From the NCBI GenBank assembly GCA_031269205.1, contig JAISZM010000069.1, positions 1-32,332 on the forward strand: a stretch of DNA of 32,332 nt. The letters are read 5' to 3'. The DNA is from Eubacteriales Family XIII. Incertae Sedis bacterium (GTDB taxonomy: Bacteria > Bacillota > Clostridia > Peptostreptococcales > Anaerovoracaceae). A model generated the notes under the pieces. It made no database searches. It saw only the letters and a program-made list of their open reading frames with translations, and was not told the origin of the DNA. Position 1 is the first letter of the stretch. Each line of letters opens with the position of its first letter. Shown in pieces: positions 1-9,014 of this stretch. The position numbers and the translations under genes were made by a program.

Positions 1-2
1 GT

Positions 3-365
3 CTGCGCCGTTACGACGGGCACGAGACGGCGTCCGCCCTCATCGCAAAGGCCATAGAACTCGCGCTCGGCGGCAAGCCCGCCTTGAAAGCCATGGAGAA
101 GATCGGCGAGGGCTACACGGCCGAGGAAGCCGCCGCGCTCGCGATCTTCGTCTGCCTCAGATACCGGGACGATTTTGACGGCGCGGTGCTCGCGGCCACT
201 ACCTTCAGCGGCAACACGGACAGCATCGCTCCGATCGTGGGACACGCGCTCGGCGCCTGCTATGGGACAAGCGTCATCCCGCAAAAGTGGATAACGACGC
301 TCGAACTGCAGGATCTGTTGTCTCACGGCGCGGATATGCTGCTCGGTCGCGTGGATATCGAGTGA
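3..365 (+). CDS. ADP-ribosylglycohydrolase family protein, C-terminal part (5' truncated by window edge)
   Basis: Frame is open from the window edge; C-terminal 'DFDGAVLAATTFSGNTDSIAPIVGHALGACYG' resembles the NxGGDTD..A...G.L.GA..G motif of the family. Confidence 0.7.
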   Translation: MRRYDGHETASALIAKAIELALGGKPALKAMEKIGEGYTAEEAAALAIFVCLRYRDDFDGAVLAATTFSGNTDSIAPIVGHALGACYGTSVIPQKWITTLELQDLLSHGADMLLGRVDIE

Positions 366-456
366 GTAACGTGTGTGGGGCGGTAATGCTCCCGCGTCGC
401 GTCGCGGCGGTGAGTGATGTCGGTTTCGATGAGATAACAGAAGTGAGGAGTCGGGA

Positions 457-1719
457 ATGAACGAATATGAAATAAGGGATATCGCTCTCGCGCCTTCAGG
501 GCGTCAGCGAATCGAATGGGTCAGGCATAACATGCCTCTGCTGACAGGGCTGAAGGAAAAGTATGGATCGCTGCCCGAGTCCGAAAAGCCTTTCCGCGGC
601 GTGCGGATCAGTCTTTCGATACACCTCGAACCCAAGACGGCCTATCTCTGCGAAACACTCGCCGCCGCCGGCGCGTCCATGTCCGTGACGGGTTGCAATC
701 CGCTGTCCACGCAAGACGACACGGCGGCCGCGCTCGCGGATGAGGGTATGCGCGTGTACGCGATTCACGGTGAGGACGAAGCGGACTATTTCAGGCACAT
801 CGAGATGGCGCTTGAACACAGGCCGCACATCGTCATAGACGACGGTGGCGATCTCGCCGCCTGCCTACACGGCAAGCGCCCCGACCTTGCGGAGGAAGTA
901 CGCGGCGGCGGGGAGGAAACGACGACGGGTATCCTCCGCCTGAGAGCCCTCGCGGCTGACGGCCGGCTCAAATACCCCGTAGTCGCCGTGAATGACGCGC
1001 GGTGCAAGCACCTGTTCGACAACAGATACGGCACGGGTCAGTCCGTATGGGACAGCATACTGCGCAACACGAACCTCATAGTGGCGTCGAAGACCGTCGT
1101 GGTCGCGGGATACGGCTGGTGCGGCAGGGGCATAGCCCTGCGGGCATCGGCTCTCGGCGCGTCCGTCGTCGTGACGGAGATCGATCCCGTGAAGGCTATC
1201 GAGGCGCGCATGGACGGCTATCAGGTCATGACGATGTATGCGGCCGCGCCGCTCGGCGATATCTTCATCTCGGCGACGGGTTGCAAGGATGTGATCATGC
1301 TGGAGCATATGGCGCTCATGAAGGATCGCGTCATCCTCGCGAACGCGGGACACTTCAACGTCGAGGTGGATGTCAAGGGGCTCGAGGAGAAAGCGGAGCG
1401 TTCGTATGAGGCGCGGGGGAATATCATGGCCTATGTGCTTCCCGGCGGCAAGACCGTACACGTGATGGCCGAGGGCAGACTCGTGAACATAGCGGCGGCC
1501 GACGGCCACCCCGCCGAGATCATGGATATGAGCTTCGCCGTCCAGTTCCTGTCGGCTCTGTACATCCAGCGTCACCACAGGGAACTGCCGAAAAACGTCG
1601 TCGACGTCTCCGCCGAGATAGACACGCTCATAGCGGAGCATAAGCTCGCCGCGTGGGGCGTCGAGATAGACAAACTCACCCCCGAGCAGGAGAGATACCT
1701 CTCGAGCTGGGAACTGTGA
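457..1719 (+). CDS. ahcY: Adenosylhomocysteinase (S-adenosyl-L-homocysteine hydrolase)
   Basis: 420 aa; 'SLSIHLEPKTAYLCETLAAAGASMSVTGCNPLSTQDD', 'EETTTGILRLRAL', 'VVVAGYGWCGRGIALRASALGASVVVTEIDP', 'SFAVQFLSALYI' are typical SAHH motifs. Confidence 0.95.
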   Translation: MNEYEIRDIALAPSGRQRIEWVRHNMPLLTGLKEKYGSLPESEKPFRGVRISLSIHLEPKTAYLCETLAAAGASMSVTGCNPLSTQDDTAAALADEGMRVYAIHGEDEADYFRHIEMALEHRPHIVIDDGGDLAACLHGKRPDLAEEVRGGGEETTTGILRLRALAADGRLKYPVVAVNDARCKHLFDNRYGTGQSVWDSILRNTNLIVASKTVVVAGYGWCGRGIALRASALGASVVVTEIDPVKAIEARMDGYQVMTMYAAAPLGDIFISATGCKDVIMLEHMALMKDRVILANAGHFNVEVDVKGLEEKAERSYEARGNIMAYVLPGGKTVHVMAEGRLVNIAAADGHPAEIMDMSFAVQFLSALYIQRHHRELPKNVVDVSAEIDTLIAEHKLAAWGVEIDKLTPEQERYLSSWEL

Positions 1720-1842
1720 GCAGGAACAAAATATCACTCATTTTCCGCGAAAAGTTGACTTCACGTTTCTTTGTGCTACAATTTGCGTATAGTTGTATAG
1801 GGTATTTTTTTATTCTTATTTTTTGACAGGAGGAGGTTCGTT

Positions 1843-3201
1843 ATGGGTGATACATTGAACACCGGGGGCAAGCAGGCTTTGAAAAGGGACATCGGCCTGT
1901 TCTCGGCGATCGCCATCGTCGTGGGCTCGATGATAGGGTCGGGCATATTCATGGCGCCGCAGGGACTCGCGGAATACGCCAATCCTACAGCCGGGCTTAT
2001 CGCAATGGCCTTGACGGGAATAGGCTCGTTGCTCCTGGCGCTGTGCTTCGTCAAGATGAGCACGATGGACGGTGAACTCGTTTCCCCGATCATGGCGACG
2101 CAACGAGCGTTCGGCGAGCTGCCGGCGTTCTTCTCGGGGTGGGCGTACTGGTGCGGCTGTTGGGTCGCAAACGGCACGATCATCCTCGGCGGGCTGAATT
2201 ATCTCTCCTATTTCTTCCCGTCCCTGCAGGGCAACAGTCTCGCCAAGTACACGCTCTCGATCGCGATCATCTGGTTCTACACGCTGCTGAACATCAGGGG
2301 AGTCAAGGAGTCGTCACGCTTCAATCTCGTGATGACGATAGTCAAACTCGCTCCCATTGCCCTGATACTTATTGTAGCGCCGATGAGGTTCAGCTCCGCA
2401 AATTTCGCGAGCGTCTCGAGCGAGGACGTCGTCGGCATGGGCGTCATCCCGATAGCGATGACCTACACGCTCTGGTCCTTCCTCGGCTTCGAGGGCATCG
2501 TCGTCAACGCCGCGGAGATCAAGAACATCAACATGGTCAAGAAGGGCACCGTTATCGGCACATGTATCGTCATCGTGATATACCTGCTCCTGACGGTCTT
2601 CGCGGCCGGTAATCTGCCGCAGACCGATCTCGTGGCTTCCGAGTCGCCGTTTGCGGACATCCTGCAGCACTCGACCGGCGTGTACTGGGCAGGGGGATTC
2701 ATCGCGCTCGCCGTAGCCCTCTCGGCTTTCGGCTGCATCGGCGCGTGGATCATATCGGCCGCCAGCGCCGCGTACTCGCTCGGCGAACAAGGACTCATGC
2801 CGCAGAAACTCGCGACGGTACATCCGAAGCTGCGCACGCCCGTCACGGCGTTGCTGGTGAACGGCATTCTCATGACCTTCATCATGCTGCTCGCCTTCTT
2901 CACGCAGGAAGGCAGCGTGTACAACTTCTTCCTGATGCTTTCGACGCTTGCGCTGCTCGTGTTCTACGTGCTCGGCGCCGCGGCGGAGATAGCTCTTTCG
3001 GGCAGAGGAATCAAGAAGTTCAACGTGTGGAATTTCATCAAGTGTTCGTTTGTCAGCTTGATCGCGTTCGCCTATGCGGTCTTCACCGTGTACGGCTCGG
3101 GCGCCGAATACGTGATGTACGGGTTCATGCTCCTGCTCATAGGTATCCCGATCTACACGTATGTAAAACTCAAAAGGTATCATGACGGAGAGATAACGTA
3201 G
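1843..3201 (+). CDS. APC-family amino acid/amine permease
   Basis: 452 aa, many hydrophobic segments, N-terminal 'GLFSAIAIVVGSMIGSGIFMAPQGLAEYA' APC signature; RBS aggaggtt; terminates with TAG. Confidence 0.85.
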   Translation: MGDTLNTGGKQALKRDIGLFSAIAIVVGSMIGSGIFMAPQGLAEYANPTAGLIAMALTGIGSLLLALCFVKMSTMDGELVSPIMATQRAFGELPAFFSGWAYWCGCWVANGTIILGGLNYLSYFFPSLQGNSLAKYTLSIAIIWFYTLLNIRGVKESSRFNLVMTIVKLAPIALILIVAPMRFSSANFASVSSEDVVGMGVIPIAMTYTLWSFLGFEGIVVNAAEIKNINMVKKGTVIGTCIVIVIYLLLTVFAAGNLPQTDLVASESPFADILQHSTGVYWAGGFIALAVALSAFGCIGAWIISAASAAYSLGEQGLMPQKLATVHPKLRTPVTALLVNGILMTFIMLLAFFTQEGSVYNFFLMLSTLALLVFYVLGAAAEIALSGRGIKKFNVWNFIKCSFVSLIAFAYAVFTVYGSGAEYVMYGFMLLLIGIPIYTYVKLKRYHDGEIT

Positions 3202-3263
3202 TTGCTGTTCAGGAAATTTGTCTTATGGCGATAGAGCGGCATAGTAAAAGAGAGGAGACCACC

Positions 3264-3908
3264 ATGACTGACAAAGACATACTGTTCAAGCAAGCGGCGG
3301 ACGCTATCATCGAATCGGACGAGGACGCGGCGCTCGCCATCCTCCGGGAGGCCGAGGCCGACGGCGCGGATCTGATAGACCTGCTTTCGAACGGCTTCAG
3401 TGCCGGAATGCGCGAGGTCGGAGACAGATTCGGGATGGGAGAGCTGTTCCTGCCGGAACTCATCTTCGCGAGCGAAGTCATGAAGGCGGTCACGAACGAG
3501 ATAGAGTCGAAGATGGAGGACGGCGCCATACAGAAGAAGGGAGTCATGGTACTCGGCACGGTCGCGGGCGACGTCCACGACATAGGCAAGGGCATCGTCG
3601 CTTCGTTGCTCAAGACGAGCGGCGTTGAGGTCTACGACATCGGCCGCGAGGTTCCCGCCGAGGAATTCATCAAGAAGGCGAAGGAACTGAACGCGGACTT
3701 CATCGGCAGTAGCGCCCTTTTGACGACAACGATGACGGAGCAGGAGACCATCGAAAAACTCGTGGTCAAGGAAGGGATGAAGGACAAGGTCAAGACGCTC
3801 GTCGGCGGCGCGCCTGTCACCCAGCGCTGGGCCGACAAGATAGGAGCGGACGCCTACTGCGAGGACGCCGCGGTCACGGTCAGGTACATCAACAGCCTGT
3901 TCGAGTAG
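3264..3908 (+). CDS. B12-binding corrinoid protein of a methyltransferase system (MtbC/MttC/MtmC-like)
   Basis: N-terminal cap domain followed by the cobalamin-binding motif 'GDVHDIGKGIVASLLKTSGVEVYDIGREVP' and 'GSSALLTTTM', 'VGGAPVTQRWADKIGADAYCEDA'. Start chosen at 3264 (RBS gaggag) rather than ORF start 3225. Ends in TAG. Confidence 0.93.
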   Translation: MTDKDILFKQAADAIIESDEDAALAILREAEADGADLIDLLSNGFSAGMREVGDRFGMGELFLPELIFASEVMKAVTNEIESKMEDGAIQKKGVMVLGTVAGDVHDIGKGIVASLLKTSGVEVYDIGREVPAEEFIKKAKELNADFIGSSALLTTTMTEQETIEKLVVKEGMKDKVKTLVGGAPVTQRWADKIGADAYCEDAAVTVRYINSLFE

Positions 3909-3935
3909 CGTCCGGCCGGATGTATTCAAGGCGAC

Positions 3936-4688
3936 ATGATGAACGCATCTGCAACGGACGAAACGCGGGCTTCGGAATATTTTTCGATTCCCGAGAATGA
4001 AGTGTTCCCTTTGGCCGAGCGGTTCTTTTTGAGAGCCGCCGGCTTTGATTTGGGTACGGAAAAGCATAGCCGTATGTATGCGGACGCTCTCGCCGTGAGG
4101 GACGAAGGCATTCAGGGTGTCCGCGTGGAAGGCTTTGTCGCGGAGTACGGCGCGGAAGTCTACGATGGTGAAGCGGTCGCGGTCGGCGTCGAGCGCGTGT
4201 CCGCGGTCGTGTTCGAGAGGATCCCGCCGGAATCCGTGGAGCGCGTCGTCCTCTATGTGATAACGGCCGGTGAATGCTCCTGCGACAAGGACGACGACAT
4301 CATGTCGCGACTCTACGCCCATATGTGGGGGACGGCCTACGTCGACGCGGGTCGCGTGATCCTCGAGGGCAGGATCAGGGAGCGCGTTCTCGCGGAACTC
4401 AAGGCGGAAGGCGTGCCCGGGTCACGCCTCAGCCCCGCTTTCAGCCCCGGTTTCTACGGCATGGACAACAGAGACAGTCGCGCCATCGTGAATCTGCTCG
4501 GCGCGGACGAGATAGGCGTCAGCTGCGTGGAGACGGGCGTGATGCTGCCCGTCAAGACCTGCTCGGGCGTCTTCCTCGTAACCTACGGCAGCGTGGATTT
4601 GCCGGGTGAGGAGTGCCTTGTCTGCTCGGGCAATCGGTCGGGCTGCGCTCACTGCATGGTCGCGAACCGATCGATCCTGAACGTCTGA
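3936..4688 (+). CDS. Vitamin B12-dependent methionine synthase activation-domain-like protein (putative corrinoid protein reactivation factor)
   Basis: 'LSPAFSPGFYGMDNRDSRAIVNLLGADEIGVSCVETGVMLPVKTCSGVFLVTYG' resembles the MetH activation fold; Cys-rich C-terminus 'CLVCSGNRSGCAHCMV'; directly follows the corrinoid protein. Confidence 0.7.
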   Translation: MMNASATDETRASEYFSIPENEVFPLAERFFLRAAGFDLGTEKHSRMYADALAVRDEGIQGVRVEGFVAEYGAEVYDGEAVAVGVERVSAVVFERIPPESVERVVLYVITAGECSCDKDDDIMSRLYAHMWGTAYVDAGRVILEGRIRERVLAELKAEGVPGSRLSPAFSPGFYGMDNRDSRAIVNLLGADEIGVSCVETGVMLPVKTCSGVFLVTYGSVDLPGEECLVCSGNRSGCAHCMVANRSILNV

Positions 4689-4744
4689 CGACGGCCGGCG
4701 CGGGCGCGAGATATGTATTCACAGGTTTTTTGGAGTGCAATAAT

Positions 4745-5788
4745 ATGGAGTTGTCGGAACTGATAAGAGAGGGATCGTTCTCGCCGTCTCCCGCGGCGGT
4801 GGAGGTTTTGCTCGGATCCGATGCGGAGGCGCGGGAGGCGCTGTTCGCGCGCGCGCGCCGCGCGCGTGCGGAGACGACGGGCGACAAAATTTTTCTCTAC
4901 GGTTTCGTCTACTTCTCCACTTGGTGCCGCAACGACTGCAACTTCTGTTATTATCGCAGGGACAACGATATAGCCCGCTACCGCAAAGGGCCTGATGAGG
5001 TGGTGGACGCCGCGGAGCGCCTCGTCGCGTCGGGGGTCAACCTCGTCGACCTGACGATGGGCGAGGATCCCGAATATCTGCGCGAGGGTCACCGCACGGC
5101 GACGGCCATCATCCGTGAGATAAAGGAACGCACTGGCTCGCCCGTCATGGTATCGTCCGGCGTCGTTCCGGCGCGAACGATACGGGAGTTCGCGGAGGCG
5201 GGAGCGGAATTCTTCGCCCTGTACCAGGAGACTCACAACCGGGAGCTGTTCGCGCGGCTGCGCGCGGGGCAGGATTACAACGGGCGTATGGAGAGTAAAC
5301 TCGCCGCGAAGGCGGCGGGTATGTTCATCGAGGAAGGGGTGCTGACGGGCGTCGGCGAAACGCCCTCCGACCTCTGCGATTCGCTGATTGAAATGGGGCG
5401 CGTCGGCGCGGCGCAGATGCGCGCGATGAGTTTCGTGCCACAGTCGGGCAGCCCGATGGAAGGGCGCGCGGAAAGTGACCGCGTCACGGAACTCGTCTTC
5501 ATCGCCCTGATGCGCGTACTCTATCCTCACGCGCTGATTCCCGCGTCCCTGGACGTCGATGGACTCTCAGGACTCGCCCCGCGCATCATGGCCGGCGCGA
5601 ATGTCGTGACGTCAATAGTCCCTCCGCGCCTGGGGCTGCGCGGTGTCGCGCAGGCTGACCTTGACATTGACGAAGGCGCTCGCACGGTCGCGGGCGTTTC
5701 CGAGGCGCTGAAAACTCTCGGCCTGCGACCTGCGACGACGGCGGAGTACCGGGAGCGGCTCGCCGAAATTTCCCGATTGATCCCGTGA
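4745..5788 (+). CDS. pylB: Methylornithine synthase PylB (radical SAM)
   Basis: Radical SAM 'CRNDCNFCYYRRDN' (CX3CX2C), 'LVDLTMGEDPEYL', 'LIPASLDVDGLSGLAPRIMAGANVVTSIVPP'; sits next to the other pyl genes. Start at 4745 after TGGAG RBS. Confidence 0.95.
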   Translation: MELSELIREGSFSPSPAAVEVLLGSDAEAREALFARARRARAETTGDKIFLYGFVYFSTWCRNDCNFCYYRRDNDIARYRKGPDEVVDAAERLVASGVNLVDLTMGEDPEYLREGHRTATAIIREIKERTGSPVMVSSGVVPARTIREFAEAGAEFFALYQETHNRELFARLRAGQDYNGRMESKLAAKAAGMFIEEGVLTGVGETPSDLCDSLIEMGRVGAAQMRAMSFVPQSGSPMEGRAESDRVTELVFIALMRVLYPHALIPASLDVDGLSGLAPRIMAGANVVTSIVPPRLGLRGVAQADLDIDEGARTVAGVSEALKTLGLRPATTAEYRERLAEISRLIP

Positions 5789-7086
5789 AGAAGGTCGTCG
5801 TCATAGGAGGGAAACTTCAGGGTACGGAAGCGTGCTACCTCGCGCGCAAGGCGGGATACGTGAGCGCTCTCATAGACAAGCGCGCGAACGCGCCCGCGTC
5901 GGGGGTGGCCGACGAGACCCTGGTCTGCGATGTGTGTTGCGATCCCTCCGATGAGGGCGGCGCGTTGGCGACACTGCTGCGTTCGGCCGACCTCGTCCTG
6001 CCCGCGCTCGAGGATGCGGACGCGCTCAAAGCGATAGCGCGTCTGGCGAAACGCTACGATCTGCCGCTTGCCTTCGACGCGGACGCTTACAAAGTCACGT
6101 CGTCAAAATCTCTCTCCGACGCGCTCATTCATCGGCTCGGCGTACCGTCGCCCGGCCGCGCGGGGAACGGCGCGGGGAACGGCGCCAGCATACAGGGCGG
6201 GGTGGATTCCCCCCGCGCGGATCGGGGCGAAGCGGAGATGAACAGCGACGGGTGGATCGTGAAACCGTCGCGCGGCAGCGGGAGCGCGGGCGTGAGGCGG
6301 TTCGCGACGCTCGGCGAGGCGCGCGTCTACGCCGCGAGCCGTGCGGACGGCGACGCCAACAGAGCAGGCATGGCGAGCCGTGCGGATGGTGACGCCGGCA
6401 GCGTAAGCATGACGGGCCATGCGGACGCGGAGGATTTCATCATACAGAGGTATCTCGAAGGCCCGTCGTATTCGGTGGAAGTCGTCGGCCGCCCCGGCAA
6501 TTACCGCAGTTACGAGGTAACGGAAATACACGTGGACGACGTATGGGACTGCAAGCTCGTGACGGCGCCGTGCGCCCTTGACCCCGCTGTCGAGGCGAGC
6601 TTTCGTGACGCGTCGGTACGCCTCGCCGAGAGCCTGGGACTCCGCGGGATCATGGACGCGGAGGCCATACTGCACGACGGCGAGATGAAGATGCTCGAGA
6701 TAGACGCGCGCATTCCGAGTCAGACGCCGGCCGTCGTGCTCGCCTCGACGGGCGTCAATCTGCTGACGGAACTCATGGAACTCACGGAAGGGAATTTCGG
6801 CGACGGCGGCCGGCGTCTGACTCGCGAGCGCCGTTTCGTCGCGTACGAGAACATCATTGCCACACGGGACGGCGTCTTTTCAAGGGGAGAGCACATCATG
6901 GGGAAGGCTGGACCGTTGACCCTGCGTGAAGGTTTCTTCGGCGCGGATGAGTCTTTGACCGACTACCGCGAAGGCTGCGCGGACTTCCGCGGCATCTTCA
7001 TCAACTCGGCCGACACGGAAAAAACGCTCGCGGAAAAGCGCGCGAAGCTCTACGAAAACATCCGTGGACTCATGGTCGGCGGATGA
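5785..7086 (+). CDS. pylC: 3-methylornithine-L-lysine ligase PylC (ATP-grasp)
   Basis: N-terminal 'VVVIGGKLQGTEACYLARKAGY', ATP-grasp 'EAILHDGEMKMLEIDARIPSQTPAVV'; GTG start overlaps the pylB stop (GTGA). Confidence 0.95.
   Translation: MKKVVVIGGKLQGTEACYLARKAGYVSALIDKRANAPASGVADETLVCDVCCDPSDEGGALATLLRSADLVLPALEDADALKAIARLAKRYDLPLAFDADAYKVTSSKSLSDALIHRLGVPSPGRAGNGAGNGASIQGGVDSPRADRGEAEMNSDGWIVKPSRGSGSAGVRRFATLGEARVYAASRADGDANRAGMASRADGDAGSVSMTGHADAEDFIIQRYLEGPSYSVEVVGRPGNYRSYEVTEIHVDDVWDCKLVTAPCALDPAVEASFRDASVRLAESLGLRGIMDAEAILHDGEMKMLEIDARIPSQTPAVVLASTGVNLLTELMELTEGNFGDGGRRLTRERRFVAYENIIATRDGVFSRGEHIMGKAGPLTLREGFFGADESLTDYREGCADFRGIFINSADTEKTLAEKRAKLYENIRGLMVGG
6159..6182 (+). repeat. 12-bp tandem duplication inside pylC
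   Basis: CGCGGGGAACGG x2, perfect. Confidence 0.9.
6334..6435 (+). repeat. 39-bp period degenerate repeat inside pylC
   Basis: GCGAGCCGTGCGGACGGCGACGCC (6334) and GCGAGCCGTGCGGATGGTGACGCC (6373), degenerate third copy from 6412; encodes ASRADGDANRAGM/ASRADGDAGSVSM/TGHADAED. Confidence 0.85.
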
Positions 7087-7111
7087 AGCCGCGCGGGGAA
7101 GAGGCAAAGGC

Positions 7112-8065
7112 ATGTGCGTAGAGTTTTTAGAGGTTCCCATGTATAATAGTGGTATGAACACAGCGTTCACGACGACACAAAGGGAGAGGCTTCTCGAACT
7201 CGGCGCCGACGACGCGGCGGTTGACGCCGTCTTCGCCGGCGTCGGGGATCGCGACGCGGCGTTTCGCGCAGCGGAAAAGAGGCTCGTCGCGGAAAACCGC
7301 GGGAAGATCGCGGCTCTGCTGCGCGAGAAGCATATGCCCGAGACCGCGCTCGTGATACGCGATCTGGAGACGTGGCTCACCGATGTTGAGGGCTTTACAA
7401 AGGTGACGACGCCGACCATCATATCGACGGAATCGCTCGACCGCATGACGCTGACGGAGGACGAACCTCTGCGGGATCAGATTTTCTACGTGGGGAAAAA
7501 CCGTTGCCTGCGCCCGATGCTCGCGCCGAACCTGTACATCGTGATGCGGGAGCTCGGGCGGATCACGAAGAGCTCCGTGCGTATCTTCGAGACGGGCTCC
7601 TGCTTCCGCAGGGAGTCGCGCGGCGCGCGCCACCTCAGCGAGTTTACGATGCTGAACTGCGTCGAGTACGGCGTGGCGTACGATCCGGATGGCGCGGACG
7701 CTGAAAGAACGCGCGTTGATGACAGCGCGGACGGACGGACGCGATCCGATGGCGCGGGTCAGATGGATCGGCTCGAGGCGCTCGCGCACGCGGCGATGCG
7801 AGCCGTCGGCATAGAGGACTTTACTCTGGAACGTGAACCCTCCGTCGTCTACGGTGAGACCATCGATATCGTCGCGGACGGCGTTGAACTCGCTTCGGGT
7901 TCCTACGGACCCTGCGCCCTCGACGCGAATTGGGGAGTGTTCGCGCCGTGGGTCGGGATAGGTTTTGGCGTTGAGCGTACAGCGATGGTCAGAGGCGGCC
8001 ACAAGACCGTTTCGAGGGTGGGTGGAAGCCTGGCCTTCGTCGACGGCGTACCGCTGAATATATGA
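7112..8065 (+). CDS. pylSc: Pyrrolysyl-tRNA synthetase catalytic (C-terminal) domain, PylSc
   Basis: Class II aaRS motifs 'LRPMLAPNLYIVMRELGR', 'RIFETGSCFRRESRGARHLSEFTMLNCVEYG', 'SVVYGETIDIVADGVELASGSYGP', 'PWVGIGFGVERTAMVRGG'. Start uncertain (7112 or 7154). Confidence 0.95.
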   Translation: MCVEFLEVPMYNSGMNTAFTTTQRERLLELGADDAAVDAVFAGVGDRDAAFRAAEKRLVAENRGKIAALLREKHMPETALVIRDLETWLTDVEGFTKVTTPTIISTESLDRMTLTEDEPLRDQIFYVGKNRCLRPMLAPNLYIVMRELGRITKSSVRIFETGSCFRRESRGARHLSEFTMLNCVEYGVAYDPDGADAERTRVDDSADGRTRSDGAGQMDRLEALAHAAMRAVGIEDFTLEREPSVVYGETIDIVADGVELASGSYGPCALDANWGVFAPWVGIGFGVERTAMVRGGHKTVSRVGGSLAFVDGVPLNI

Positions 8066-8118
8066 GGCGCCCACAAGGCGTTCTGTTGCTTGCTGATGGG
8101 TTTTAGAGAACGGTAATA

Positions 8119-8991
8119 ATGACGAGAGTTGTGACGGAATGGCTCGATACGAGCCGTGAAGATATGGAGAGATACGGAGCGTCCGTGGAGGCTCTGACGG
8201 GGTTTGCGCCCGCGCGGCTCGCCGCCCGCGCGGCGGCGCGGCTTGCGGGAGCGGGGTGCGCCTCCGGCGCGGAGGGATCGTTCGCTTCGCTCTCGAGCCG
8301 CCGCGCCGCCTTTGAGGACTCTGCCCCCGACGTATCCGCGGTAAGGGCGGGCGTCGTGCGCGTGACGTCGGGACTCGGCGTGATCGGCGGATTTGCGGAT
8401 TCCCTGACCGCGCTGCTTTCGTGGCTCGGAGCGGACGCGTTTGCTCCGAAGGAGACGGATGTGGACGGATTCTACGCCGCGGCGAAATCGGGAGCCGACG
8501 TCGTTTTCCTCGCGGACGACGACAGGTTCGTCTGCGTGAACCTCGCGAGCGGCGTCATAGCGGAGAACGACGAGGCGACGTCCTACGGTTACGCGGTGGC
8601 GCTGGATCTGATGGCGGGCGGACTTCGCGGCAGGGATGTTCTGCTCATCGGCTACGGGCGCGTGGGGAGATTGGCGCTGCGCGCGTTGAAAGGCTTCGGC
8701 GCGTCAGTCTTTGTCTTCGACAAGGATCTGGACGCGCGCGTGGCCGCCGCCTTCGACTCCGATGGCATCTCCGAACGCGGGGATATAAAGGACTTCAGCC
8801 TCATCTTCGACGCCACGGATGAGGGCGGCTGGCTCTGGCCGGAGGAACTTCGCGACGGCGTCCTTATCGCGGCGCCCGGCCTGCCTCCGTCCCTGCATGA
8901 ACAGGCGTCCGGGCGCTTCGACGGCAGGATTTTCAGCGATGCCCTGCAGACGGGCGCGGCGGTGATGCTGTATCGCGCGCTTCTGCCGTAG
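8119..8991 (+). CDS. pylD: Pyrrolysine synthase PylD (Rossmann-fold dehydrogenase)
   Basis: 'VTSGLGVIGGFADSLTALLSWLGADAF', 'DVLLIGYGRVGRLALRALKGFGASVFVFDKD'; in the pyl cluster; ends in TAG. Confidence 0.93.
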   Translation: MTRVVTEWLDTSREDMERYGASVEALTGFAPARLAARAAARLAGAGCASGAEGSFASLSSRRAAFEDSAPDVSAVRAGVVRVTSGLGVIGGFADSLTALLSWLGADAFAPKETDVDGFYAAAKSGADVVFLADDDRFVCVNLASGVIAENDEATSYGYAVALDLMAGGLRGRDVLLIGYGRVGRLALRALKGFGASVFVFDKDLDARVAAAFDSDGISERGDIKDFSLIFDATDEGGWLWPEELRDGVLIAAPGLPPSLHEQASGRFDGRIFSDALQTGAAVMLYRALLP

Positions 8992-9014
8992 CGACGGTGC
9001 GGGCGGAATTATCT

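Noticed and set aside
3180-4322. 380-aa antisense ORF over the corrinoid protein and activator
   Set aside because: Shadow of GC-rich coding DNA; composition typical of the antisense frame, no motif.
4843-4870. Alternating CG tract (gcgcgcgcgcgccgcgcgcg) as a Z-DNA or regulatory element
   Set aside because: It encodes the Ala/Arg-rich FARARRARAE segment of PylB; GC-rich codon use explains it.
7142-7147. TATAAT as a -10 promoter for pylSc
   Set aside because: Only about 6 nt before ATG 7154 and inside the likely reading frame starting at 7112; no room for an RBS and no clear -35.
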